DNA of 7,068 nt from contig CANBWF010000069.1 in assembly GCA_947373075.1 (NCBI GenBank), positions 1 to 7,068 of the forward strand, in the 5' to 3' direction. Positions 1-7,068 of this stretch are shown here, piece after piece. Under the pieces are notes generated by a model, which was given only the letters and a program-made list of their open reading frames with translations, searched no databases and was not told the origin of the DNA. Made by a program: the position numbers and the translations under genes. This stretch comes from Actinomycetota bacterium (GTDB lineage: Bacteria > Actinomycetota > Actinomycetes > S36-B12 > UBA5976). Positions within the stretch are counted from its first letter, which is position 1. The number at the start of each line of letters is the position of its first letter.

Positions 1-1413
1 AAAACTTGTGCCAGTTCCCCAGCATTTAACGGAAGAGTCGCTTAGAAGGGCGCAGTTATGGCCAGTACCCGCAACATTTGACCCCAGATCGGCAGCTACG
101 GCAATTGCATTTGTAATGCCAGTTGATACTGCTTGCGACTGCGAAACTAGCGCTCCATTGCCCAATTGGCCTGCGGCATTATTGCCCCAGCACACTACTT
201 CGCCCGAGTTAATAACTGCGCACGAGGATTCAGCACCTGCAGCAATCGAGCGAATCCCAGTTAAAGGATTGTTACCCATTTTTATGGCTGCGGGAGTTGC
301 AGCGGTAGTTGTGGTACCGTTACCGATTCGACCACTGCCGCCGTTACCCCAACATTTTGCGGTTCCATCTGTTAACACCGCACAAGCATGCTGCGAACCC
401 ATTGAGATTTGCGCAGCCGATGCGGTAGAACCATCTATACCGCTAACAGCCCGAGGAGACGGAGTTGCTGAAGATGTTGCACCAGCACCTAACTGACCAG
501 AGGCATTGTCACCCCAACACTTAACTGCCTTTGTGCTTAATAATGCGCAAGATTGCGAAGTTCCGCCAGTGACCTGAATAGCTGTGAGCCCCGTTAGACC
601 CGCAACTGAAGTCGGTGTTGAAACATCGTTTTGGCCATAACTTGAAGCCAATCCGAGACGATACTTTGCTCCCGCACCCCAGCACTTAACTGCGCCATTA
701 TCGACTACTGCGCAAACATGCATCGCGCCAGCAGATACTGTTGTTGCGTTAGTGATTCCCGATACCTGGCGTGGAGTCGCGCTTAACTGGTAGGAAGTAT
801 CGCCCGTTCCCAACTGTCCATTTGTATTTGATCCCCAGCACTTAATTGTGCCGTCAGTAATCAGAGCGCAGGTGTGATCGCGTCCAGCAGTTATCGATGT
901 TGCGGTTAACCCACTTATCCGAAGCGCACTAGAACTACTTGTAATCGAAGTATCTGAATTGCCAAGTTGTCCGAAAGAGTTATCACCCCAACATGAAACT
1001 TCACCAGCATCACTTAGTGCACAAGCATGTGACATGCCCACAGCGATTTGTTTAATGCCTAGCGTTTTTGCCGGCTGAACAACAGATGTTATTACTGGCG
1101 AGACCCTGAAATTGTAAGACTGCCCAGCAGTGAGACCTGTAATAGTGATTCCCGTATCGGTTGAAGCAGTATGTCCGAAGGTTGTCCATGAATTACCGCT
1201 AGCAGCCTTGTATTCGACCTGATAATCAGTAACCCCATCAGTTCCCCATGCTGGTGCTAACCAACTTAAATGAACCGAACGCGCCAAGAGTTCACTAACC
1301 TGCAGGTCTCGTACTGAAGTGGTAGAGGATGATGCCGCATTGACCCCGATTGTTGGCAGGATACTCAGCGCCATAACAAGCGCAACTGTGGTGCGAATCA
1401 AATTCCTAGACAT
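1..1413 (-). CDS. Secreted FnIII + RCC1-repeat beta-propeller protein (3' end beyond window)
   Basis: I read this gene directly from the reverse complement: an ATG at 1413-1411 opens a frame that stays open to base 1 (471 codons, no stop). Residues 1-26 form a Sec signal peptide: basic start MSRNLIR, hydrophobic core, and VNA|A as the likely cleavage site. Residues about 34-117 look like a fibronectin type III domain (LSWLAPAW, YQVEYK, ITGLTAGQSYNFRV). From about 121 onward there are RCC1-type repeats of 51-56 residues with the pattern AG..H.CAL....G.VKCWG.N..GQLG. Seven are visible, with Cys pairs at 131/141, 182/192, 234/244, 289/299, 344/354, 398/408 and 454/464. RCC1 repeats fold as beta-propellers that usually bind proteins or other ligands. 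Here the protein is exported, so a role in chromatin or nucleotide exchange is unlikely; surface binding or adhesion is inferred. The start is supported by a good Shine-Dalgarno at 1423-1418. The true C-terminus and any wall anchor lie outside the window. Confidence 0.93.
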   Translation of the reverse strand, partial: MSRNLIRTTVALVMALSILPTIGVNAASSSTTSVRDLQVSELLARSVHLSWLAPAWGTDGVTDYQVEYKAASGNSWTTFGHTASTDTGITITGLTAGQSYNFRVSPVITSVVQPAKTLGIKQIAVGMSHACALSDAGEVSCWGDNSFGQLGNSDTSITSSSSALRISGLTATSITAGRDHTCALITDGTIKCWGSNTNGQLGTGDTSYQLSATPRQVSGITNATTVSAGAMHVCAVVDNGAVKCWGAGAKYRLGLASSYGQNDVSTPTSVAGLTGLTAIQVTGGTSQSCALLSTKAVKCWGDNASGQLGAGATSSATPSPRAVSGIDGSTASAAQISMGSQHACAVLTDGTAKCWGNGGSGRIGNGTTTTAATPAAIKMGNNPLTGIRSIAAGAESSCAVINSGEVVCWGNNAAGQLGNGALVSQSQAVSTGITNAIAVAADLGSNVAGTGHNCALLSDSSVKCWGTGTSF

Positions 1414-1417
1414 ATTT

Positions 1418-1423
1418 TCCTCT
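1418..1423 (-). promoter_or_regulatory. Ribosome binding site of the RCC1-repeat gene
   Basis: On the minus strand the sequence reads AAAGAGGAAAATATG. AGAGGA is a good Shine-Dalgarno core four bases before the ATG at 1413-1411. It settles the start codon, because this ATG is followed at once by a typical signal peptide. The site starts only four bases after the end of the hairpin at 1428-1468, so the folded RNA sits almost against the ribosome landing site. Confidence 0.75.
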
Positions 1424-1427
1424 TTAA

Positions 1428-1468
1428 TAAGTGTGGCGGAACCTGTTAAACAGGTTCCGCCACACTTA
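1428..1468 (-). terminator. Perfect 18-bp inverted repeat between two genes; terminator or leader hairpin
   Basis: Bases 1428-1445 and 1451-1468 are exact reverse complements (18 bp, 10 of them G:C) around a 5-base loop (TTTAA on the minus strand). The hairpin begins 13 bases after the stop codon of the 1390-residue protein and ends 14 bases before the start codon of the RCC1-repeat gene. On the minus strand it is followed by TTAAAGAGG, which is not a U-tract, so it is not a classical intrinsic terminator. Terminators with a strong stem and little or no U-tail have been proposed in actinobacteria. It could instead be an attenuator, an mRNA 3'-end stabiliser or a processing site that separates expression of the two genes. 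The structure is certain; its function is inferred. Confidence 0.7.
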
Positions 1469-1481
1469 AACAATTTGTGAA

Positions 1482-4400
1482 CTAAAAGCCGTAACTAATA
1501 GTCACGCGGCGGTTTTTATACTGATGTTCATTATCGACAGGGTTAGTAGCACCCTTACCGACAATAATCATTCGAACATGTAACCCTTGCTTACGTAAAT
1601 AGGCAGCAACTGCCTTCGCACGGTTAACTGATAGGACCTTGTTAGCTGCACGACTTGCAGGTGAAGTTAAATCTGTCTGTGTGTAACCAGTGATTGTTAC
1701 GACACCAGCACCACGTAAACGTACCGCTAGTTCTTTAAGGTCAGCTTTTGCCTTTGCACTAAGCGCGTACTTACAGAACGCGAAGTGTACCGACGCCTTT
1801 GGCGGAATTACATAGACAACAATTCGGGTGGTCTTCGCGCCAAAGATTGGTGCCTTCACATAATGTCGCTTAAATCCAGCTACTTCACCGACCTGAGTCA
1901 CGATGATTTCGTAACGACCAGGCTTGAGGAAGCGCATGGGCGCCAACACAAGCGGACCATTCAATGTGAGGTGGTCGCCAAGTGAGAAGTAGATTCCAGT
2001 CGGTGATTGTAAGTATGCATTAACTACGTCGCCAGATTTGAACAATGTTGTATCTGCCTGGATAACAGTGTTGGTCGGAATTGTGACCAAGCCGCGATCT
2101 GCATCGTTTCCATGCACCTTGTATGCGGTAGTCACATCTGGAGCCAAATCAACCTGCTTCGCCGCGGCTGTCACAACTTTTTGTTCTGGCGCGTCGACAG
2201 TAGGTTCCTTGATCTTGGTTGATGCGTTGACGACCAAACCAGTCAAATTCTTATCCTCTGGACGAACTGGAACCTTCGTAGTTGTTGGTACCGGAACTTC
2301 ACTCGGACTCGGAGACGGTGAAGCACTGCTCTGAGACGGGCTCGGAGAAGGTGACGCACTGCTCTGAGTTGGGCTCGGAGAAGGTGACGCACTGCTCTGA
2401 GTTGGGCTCGGAGACGGTGAAGCACTGCTCTGAGACGGGCTCGGAGAAGGTGAAGCACTGCTCTGAGTTGGGCTCGGAGACGGTGAAGCACTGCTCTGAG
2501 TTGGGCTCGGAGACGGTGAAGCACTGCTCTGAGTTGGAGATGGGCTCGGTGAAGCACCCGTTGCGGTCAGGTTCGGTGCGCTAGCACTGAAGACTGTGAT
2601 GTAATCAGCGTTTTCATTTTCACCAGCATTCTGGAAGTCACCGGCTAGGTAAATCTGGCCTTGTGGTGATTCAGCTATTGCCCAAACACCACCCCAGAAA
2701 CCGTATTTTTGTGAATAATCGAAAGATTCTGAACCGGTTCCATTATCAATCAACGGGAAGAACTCTCCATCGACATATTTAATGACTCGGGCCGAGTTAA
2801 AGTTGGTGAAATTACCACCGATGTAAAGATCGCCCGCTGAACTTACCAACAAACTTCGCACTGATCCAGCTACAGCAGTTTCGCTTCCGCCTAGCCAAGA
2901 CCAAGAACTATCTGCAGAGTCATAAACTCTTACTCCGGTGAAATTTCCACCAACATACATCTTGGTGCCACTGAATGCGATAGCTCGAACAGCGTCGCCA
3001 GGATTAAAGTTTTGTGGCAGTGAAGTCCAATCTGTACCGTCGAATGTGGCCCCGGATCCGCCACCGAAGGCATTGAACCAACCACCGATGTAAAGGTTTT
3101 TATCTGGTCCAAATGTTGAATAATGAACATAATTACCCAAAGCGCCATCTGGATTCATTGCAGAAACTAAATAGCCATTTTCTGGATCCAGTTCAACGAT
3201 TCCACGCATGGAAGAGTCGCCGTTCACAGAATATAGGGGCCCTGTTGCAACAACTTTCCCAGTAGTTGGGTTAAGCGAGAGCGAATGAACTGTACCGCTG
3301 ATTGATTGAGTAACGCCTGGAGCGCTCCAAGTGTTATCTGCAGGATTGAAAATAGCAACCTTGTCGGCTAAATCGATTCCCGCCGCGTCATTGAAGTGTC
3401 CACCAACGACTAGCTTGCCTGTTTTGTCGAATACCAATGCGGCAACGCGATCGTTGATGGCAGAGTTGAAACCATCATTTTCGTTTCCAGTTGGGCCTAC
3501 TGCCTCCCAATTGGTTCCATTCCAACGTGCAATGTAATCGGCATTTGGGTCGCCACCTGCATTATGGAACACTCCACCGACATACAACTGACCTTCTGGA
3601 GACCAGGCCATAGTCACAATCTGACTAACTATGCTTAGATCCGATATTCCCTGCCCATTAGGTCCAGTTAACCCGTTGAAGGTTGCACAATTCATACTCA
3701 CTGCTGGATTAATAGTTGCAACAGTGGTCTGGCTTGCCACTGTTGCACTTGCGCCTGTTGGCTTAACTGAAGTTTCTGAAGTGATGCTCAGGCCTGTCTG
3801 AGGATAGTTCGCCCGGCTTCCCCATACATCTGGGCAATCAGCCTTGACTCGCAACGTCACACAAAGTTCTGGCAGGTCTGCTGTATAGCGAAGCTTTGCC
3901 TGAACATTTGCTGCTTGCTCCAGCGTCATGCCTGCTGCAGTAACAATAAATTGAAAATGATTTGATGCAACATCAATTGTTAGCGCCGAAAGATCAATCA
4001 CACCATTTACATTCGGAGCTAAGTTTGTAAACCCAGGAATGTCTTGGCGACTACCATCGAGCACTGTCAGCAAGAGGTCTGAAGTAGATAACCCAGGTGG
4101 TGCTTCCAGAGTGACTGAATCAAAGGTTCGAATGTTGCCATCATTTGCGCAGCTAACCTGTGGTGCTATCGCACTTGCCTTGAACAGTGCTTTAGCATCG
4201 TCTGGGTTTACACAACCCTTTTCACCCGAATTTATGTCAAAGGCAAAAATGTTGCCATCATCGCCATTGGCCAATACGCAGAGCGGATTGTTCGGATCCA
4301 GTGCGAGTGAATACCTTCGGGCACCAATATCCACAGTTGAATTGAAGTCAGCACATGCACTGTCTGTTGCCCAGTCGTAACATGTTGCCCGTCCATCAGA

Positions 4401-5654
4401 CCAGTCGCTTCCATAAGGATTCGACTGCCAAATTAGATGAGTGCCCGCATATGCTGTTGTCTGCCAATAGCCATTACCGCCAGCAAACTTGGTTGAAGCT
4501 GTGGTTAACAAACTCTGCAGACCAGATGGAGTTGTTAAAGATGTCCCAGCAAAGTCGAAACATTCGTACGAGACGGTTATTGAACAAACCCCGTCTTGTA
4601 CGCCACCACTGGTTGCATGCGGAACCACACCAGAACGACTTCCGGTCCCACTGACATCAGCTGGCCAAGATCCCGAACATGCCGTTGCAGTTTCCGGATC
4701 AAAACACCAAACCTGCTGCGCAGAAATAAAGATTTTTCCACCGATGAAAGACAGGTAACCAGGCGTACCGTCGGTGCGAGCTAGATTGTCAATGTGGGCA
4801 ACTTGATTTGCACATGGAGCATCGGTTTTGGTATCGAAACAGCGAAGTTCATTATATTTAAAGTCAGCAGCCCAGATTCGACGGCCATCAAATGCCTCTG
4901 ATGAAAGGTCGTTTTGCGCATTTACCCAGGATGTACCTGCAAAGTCGGTTACGCCACAACTCGTAAATGGCAATTCACTTACGTCGGTACAAACAACAGC
5001 CGCAGCGCCACTGTTATTCCCGTCGGATACAAACGAATACGCCTTCTCGTTAGCAACAAAGCCACCGGAGACGCGCGAAGTATTCAAACCGCCTACGACA
5101 TATAGATCTCCACAAAGTTCGCCCGTTAATTTAAGGTGACACTCGAGGCGATAATCGCCATCGTGATGATAAACATTCAGTAGGTACTTCTTAGAAGTAA
5201 ATCCACCCCAGCCATCGCCACGGCTAGCAGAAACGAATGTGCCCGCAGAGCCGGGTGCAAGAGTAGATGTCGCAGTTGTCTGTAATTTCTGTTTGCCGTT
5301 ACTGACGCCGTAGCTGTCGAGACTGCCGGATGTGCGAATACCAATCAAAGTTGAAAGGTCTGACGGCTTAGTGGCAGACCACCCACCAGCAGTCTTGTAT
5401 TCAATTAACCAACCATCTGGCGCAGTGGCCTCAACATAGGTGAGACGGTTAACTGGCCAAGTATGGGTAATGATGTTGTCAGTCTTTCCAGAAACTGGAA
5501 CTGCAACTGAGGCGCCTACCGCAATGTTTTTCCCTGGATCCTGCGTTGTTGGGGTAACAGTGTGCACTGTTGCCGTGGCCTGCGCTGGAGTTGCCAAGGA
5601 AATAACACTTAATCCAACTGTCGAAGCGATAAGAAGACTGATAAAACGTTTCAC
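1482..5654 (-). CDS. Large wall-associated protein: Cys-paired repeats, seven-bladed propeller, Ser-Pro linker, OmpA-like C-terminus
   Basis: Complete gene of 1390 residues with a GTG start (5654-5652) and TAG stop. GTG is chosen because it leads straight into a signal peptide (MKRF, hydrophobic core, cleavage probably after AQA at 26); the upstream Shine-Dalgarno is weak (GTGAG, six bases away). Residues 27-165 are an unrecognised beta-rich region. Residues 170-485 hold repeats with paired Cys (C172/C181, C272/C281, C317/C326 and C425/C434 share C....T...C), probably a propeller. Residues 500-655 resemble beta-sandwich modules. Residues 676-1025 contain seven units of the type V.A.A.S..G.LYVGG.F.NAGG (delta-60/Kelch-like), consistent with a seven-bladed propeller. 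Residues 1035-1119 are a Ser-Pro linker. Residues 1120-1287 look Ig-like. Residues 1288-1390 are an OmpA-like domain: D1328, N1338 and R1345 (LSVNRAKAV) and NRRVTI match the peptidoglycan-binding pattern. There is no LPxTG or C-terminal membrane anchor, so non-covalent wall attachment is inferred. The ligand is unknown. Confidence 0.95.
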   Translation of the reverse strand: MKRFISLLIASTVGLSVISLATPAQATATVHTVTPTTQDPGKNIAVGASVAVPVSGKTDNIITHTWPVNRLTYVEATAPDGWLIEYKTAGGWSATKPSDLSTLIGIRTSGSLDSYGVSNGKQKLQTTATSTLAPGSAGTFVSASRGDGWGGFTSKKYLLNVYHHDGDYRLECHLKLTGELCGDLYVVGGLNTSRVSGGFVANEKAYSFVSDGNNSGAAAVVCTDVSELPFTSCGVTDFAGTSWVNAQNDLSSEAFDGRRIWAADFKYNELRCFDTKTDAPCANQVAHIDNLARTDGTPGYLSFIGGKIFISAQQVWCFDPETATACSGSWPADVSGTGSRSGVVPHATSGGVQDGVCSITVSYECFDFAGTSLTTPSGLQSLLTTASTKFAGGNGYWQTTAYAGTHLIWQSNPYGSDWSDGRATCYDWATDSACADFNSTVDIGARRYSLALDPNNPLCVLANGDDGNIFAFDINSGEKGCVNPDDAKALFKASAIAPQVSCANDGNIRTFDSVTLEAPPGLSTSDLLLTVLDGSRQDIPGFTNLAPNVNGVIDLSALTIDVASNHFQFIVTAAGMTLEQAANVQAKLRYTADLPELCVTLRVKADCPDVWGSRANYPQTGLSITSETSVKPTGASATVASQTTVATINPAVSMNCATFNGLTGPNGQGISDLSIVSQIVTMAWSPEGQLYVGGVFHNAGGDPNADYIARWNGTNWEAVGPTGNENDGFNSAINDRVAALVFDKTGKLVVGGHFNDAAGIDLADKVAIFNPADNTWSAPGVTQSISGTVHSLSLNPTTGKVVATGPLYSVNGDSSMRGIVELDPENGYLVSAMNPDGALGNYVHYSTFGPDKNLYIGGWFNAFGGGSGATFDGTDWTSLPQNFNPGDAVRAIAFSGTKMYVGGNFTGVRVYDSADSSWSWLGGSETAVAGSVRSLLVSSAGDLYIGGNFTNFNSARVIKYVDGEFFPLIDNGTGSESFDYSQKYGFWGGVWAIAESPQGQIYLAGDFQNAGENENADYITVFSASAPNLTATGASPSPSPTQSSASPSPSPTQSSASPSPSPTQSSASPSPSPSQSSASPSPSPTQSSASPSPSPTQSSASPSPSPSQSSASPSPSPSEVPVPTTTKVPVRPEDKNLTGLVVNASTKIKEPTVDAPEQKVVTAAAKQVDLAPDVTTAYKVHGNDADRGLVTIPTNTVIQADTTLFKSGDVVNAYLQSPTGIYFSLGDHLTLNGPLVLAPMRFLKPGRYEIIVTQVGEVAGFKRHYVKAPIFGAKTTRIVVYVIPPKASVHFAFCKYALSAKAKADLKELAVRLRGAGVVTITGYTQTDLTSPASRAANKVLSVNRAKAVAAYLRKQGLHVRMIIVGKGATNPVDNEHQYKNRRVTISYGF
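2298..2552 (-). repeat. 33-bp coding tandem repeat (7 full copies plus 24 bp), Ser-Pro linker
   Basis: Seven exact-length 33-bp units run from 2552 down to 2322, followed by a 24-bp partial copy to 2298. Each encodes SPSPSP[T/S]QSSA (residues 1035-1111 of the large protein); the partial copy encodes SPSPSPSE. Units 2 and 3 are identical in DNA, as are units 4 and 7. Unit 1 (2520-2552) is the most divergent, using different Ser and Pro codons. The near-identity of synonymous positions shows recent tandem duplication, so copy number may vary between strains. The encoded segment is probably a flexible or extended linker separating the propellers from the wall-binding domain. There are no unique spacers, so it is not a CRISPR array. 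Confidence 0.97.
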
Positions 5655-5832
5655 GCAATACTCACTTTTTGTTAGGGACGGGCTCTACTAAATAGCTGAC
5701 CCGTTAACGAGATGATCAACTTTTTAACTGTACCTGACCTTTAATGATTCTTTGACAAAAACACTATCCGCTTTATTACTTTTTTGTTATCTTTTTGCCT
5801 GCATTGAGGGAAGTGCCTTTTCTCCCGGAATA
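5655..5832. other. AT-rich intergenic gap upstream of the large surface-protein gene
   Basis: This 178-bp gap separates the stop codon of the CotH-like gene from the GTG start of the 1390-residue gene. I see no small gene and no strong intrinsic terminator for the CotH-like gene: the only nearby dyad (GCACTT/AATGC around 5800-5815) is short and bulged and lacks a U-tract on the minus strand. The centre (5740-5800) is A-rich on the minus strand. The gap is long enough for a promoter of the large gene; a TTGTCA (complement of 5753-5758) is a plausible -35 box, but its best -10 partner, TACAGT, is 20 bases away, so no promoter is called. The same stretch on the plus strand shows a better-looking promoter pattern (see findings). 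Confidence 0.6.
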
Positions 5833-7068
5833 TTAAGGCGCGACAATAAAGGTGACTTGCTGAGTCTTTACGGAATAAAGTGCTGAATTTGTCGGCTTAA
5901 ATGTGACTTTCACCTTCAGATTTCCGACTTTTGTCACAGTATTTAACGCCGGTGAGTACGTGAAGGTTCCCGGCACATCCGAATAAGCATTAAGAATCGA
6001 GGCGGTTAACTTGGTTCCGGCTTTTATCGTCAACGTTGGAGCCCATCGGATTGCACCAGTAACTGAACCACTTAAATAATTCGCGGTTTGCGTCGTGGCA
6101 TTCACAATATGGCCATTAACGCCATTTGCCCACCAAACCGTGTCATTGAAACTCAAGCCCCTAGAAGTATCGTCAGTAATCCCCTGTCGCTGGACATTGA
6201 GGATGCTGGTGATTCCAGCAGCTAAACCAATCGAGGACGCAGCCGTTGCGACTTTCGCTACTGCGACCTTGTACATACTTTTACATTTGTCATCTAAGAA
6301 ACAGCGCTTGAACAAAATGCCGTTTGCATTCGCATAGTCGCCCGTGTTGCCACCAAATGTTTGATCTGTTCCCCACGGCAGTAACTCAAATACCCCATCG
6401 TCATCGCTATGGAGATAATAATTATTCGGCGCCCATGGCATCAAGCTTGAATAGCCATCCCAATGATTCAAATACTGTTCAACAGCCATGGTTGTAACCA
6501 TGCCGGGAACATTTAACACACTTTGAACTTGAGATGAACTCATCGAATAGTTATTAACTGCATCTTCTAGCGCCTGTAAGTCGGTGCGCGAGGTGGTTGA
6601 ACCTTCGTCAACTTCGTAAGCGAGATTGGTGCGACCAACTGTGATATCTGGGTAGCGATCTGACCAAAGCGCTTCATAAAGGTGCTGCGTTCGTGGATAG
6701 TTCCAAGACAGTGAAACTTTGTCGTAAGGTTCGAGAGTTAAATAGAAACCCCAAAGCTTGCCATTTATATAGACAGAGGCATAACCAACGCGGGGGGCTG
6801 GGACTCCCATTGAACGAAACAGCGTGTAACTAGCCCATTCGTGAACGAGAGACGGATCTTGCACCATGTTGTTTAGGGTCAACTTGTTAATACCATCGAG
6901 GCGTTGCCCGGGAACTGTCATATTGAACTTCAACTTAAATGAGCTTTTCCCAGGGTTAGCAAAGCTGCCGAATGGTCGATAAGAGCCATATCCATACTTA
7001 AGCCGCATCCCAATTGCCATTGAACTAACGGATTTAACCGTTGCGCCTGATGCATCTTTTGCAGTCAT
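5833..7068 (-). CDS. CotH kinase family protein with C-terminal Ig-like repeat (5' end beyond window)
   Basis: The frame runs from the window edge to a TAA stop at 5835-5833 (411 codons visible). The ATG at 7068-7066 is probably internal, because the signal peptide and first strands expected of an exported CotH protein are missing; residue numbers count from it. Residues about 20-340 match the CotH family: a Gly-rich loop-like stretch (RLKYGYGSYR, 22-31), FKLKFN (44-49), LTLNNMVQDPSL (63-74), LFRSMGVPAPRVGYASVYINGKLWGFYLTLEP (83-114, seen in parts), then NHWDGYS (201-207) with NNYYL (215-219), and LLPWGTDQTFG (229-239). In characterised Bacillus CotH, an atypical protein kinase, acidic residues in equivalent motifs serve catalysis and metal binding; D204 and D235 are the likely counterparts and are kept. 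Residues about 343-411 are an Ig-like repeat (LNAYSDVPGTFTYSPA, VTF.PTNSALY). Non-spore CotH proteins have varied, mostly unproven roles; extracellular phosphorylation is inferred. The next gene lies 178 bp downstream on the same strand. Confidence 0.9.
   Translation of the reverse strand: MTAKDASGATVKSVSSMAIGMRLKYGYGSYRPFGSFANPGKSSFKLKFNMTVPGQRLDGINKLTLNNMVQDPSLVHEWASYTLFRSMGVPAPRVGYASVYINGKLWGFYLTLEPYDKVSLSWNYPRTQHLYEALWSDRYPDITVGRTNLAYEVDEGSTTSRTDLQALEDAVNNYSMSSSQVQSVLNVPGMVTTMAVEQYLNHWDGYSSLMPWAPNNYYLHSDDDGVFELLPWGTDQTFGGNTGDYANANGILFKRCFLDDKCKSMYKVAVAKVATAASSIGLAAGITSILNVQRQGITDDTSRGLSFNDTVWWANGVNGHIVNATTQTANYLSGSVTGAIRWAPTLTIKAGTKLTASILNAYSDVPGTFTYSPALNTVTKVGNLKVKVTFKPTNSALYSVKTQQVTFIVAP

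Noticed and set aside
8..496. 162-codon plus-strand open frame
   Set aside because: It is the antisense shadow of the RCC1 repeats on the minus strand; its Pro/Ala-rich translation has no domain, no signal peptide and no convincing ribosome binding site.
1482..1500. Sortase-type wall-sorting signal at the end of the large protein
   Set aside because: The protein ends in the OmpA-like domain (RRVTISYGF) with no LPxTG motif, hydrophobic segment or basic tail.
2298..2552. Possible CRISPR-like array
   Set aside because: The 33-bp units are directly contiguous with no unique spacers and are in frame within a coding sequence; no cas gene is present.
2243..2584. Two overlapping repeat-rich open frames, one on each strand, across the Ser-Pro region
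   Set aside because: Both arise because the 33-bp unit (a multiple of three) stays open in several frames; the protein repeats mirror the DNA repeat, and the true frame is fixed by the 1390-codon gene.
4355..5139. Cluster of short plus-strand open frames
   Set aside because: They overlap one another in different frames, lie antisense to the Cys-rich domain of the large gene and show no recognisable protein features.
5790..5832. Intrinsic terminator after the CotH-like gene
   Set aside because: Only a short bulged dyad is present and the following minus-strand sequence is A-rich rather than U-rich.
6095..6337. 80-codon plus-strand open frame
   Set aside because: Fully antisense to the CotH-like gene, with no domain or initiation signals.
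5833..7068. Reading the CotH match as evidence for a spore former
   Set aside because: CotH-family proteins are widespread in non-sporulating bacteria, and no other spore-coat gene is present in the window.

Overview
All coding capacity lies on the minus strand. The window holds three large genes for exported, repeat-rich proteins, read right to left: the C-terminal 411 codons of a CotH-kinase-family protein (5833-7068, 5' end outside the window), a complete 1390-residue multidomain surface protein (1482-5654), and the first 471 codons of a secreted FnIII/RCC1-repeat protein (1-1413, 3' end outside the window). No tRNA, rRNA, transposase, integrase or CRISPR array is visible, and no plus-strand gene is convincing.

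The likely host is an actinobacterium of moderate GC (roughly 45-50% by eye). The points in favour are Sec signal peptides with AxA-type sites, no outer-membrane proteins, a Ser-Pro-Thr linker of the kind common in actinobacterial envelope proteins, and CotH and Ig-like modules of actinobacterial flavour. A freshwater acI/Nanopelagicales-type or similar planktonic actinobacterium would fit, but this is inference from protein style; no marker gene is present.

Layout: (a) 1-1413, secreted RCC1 beta-propeller with seven Cys-paired repeats visible; (b) 1414-1481, a 68-nt gap almost filled by a perfect 18-bp hairpin lying between the stop codon of the middle gene and the ribosome binding site of the RCC1 gene; (c) 1482-5654, signal peptide, Cys-paired repeat domain, beta-sandwich region, seven-bladed propeller, Ser-Pro linker encoded by a 33-bp tandem repeat, Ig-like region and C-terminal OmpA-like peptidoglycan-binding domain; (d) 5655-5832, an AT-rich intergenic gap; (e) 5833-7068, CotH-like kinase domain followed by an Ig-like repeat.

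Together this looks like a cell-envelope gene group: a wall-anchored stalk protein carrying two repeat domains, a soluble or differently anchored propeller protein, and an exported protein-kinase-like enzyme. The most interesting points are the neighbourhood of a CotH-like kinase and a Ser-rich repeat protein (reminiscent of Bacillus cotH with cotB/cotG), the regular Cys pairs in the repeats of two neighbouring proteins, the nested 33/99-bp repeat, and the hairpin between genes 2 and 1.
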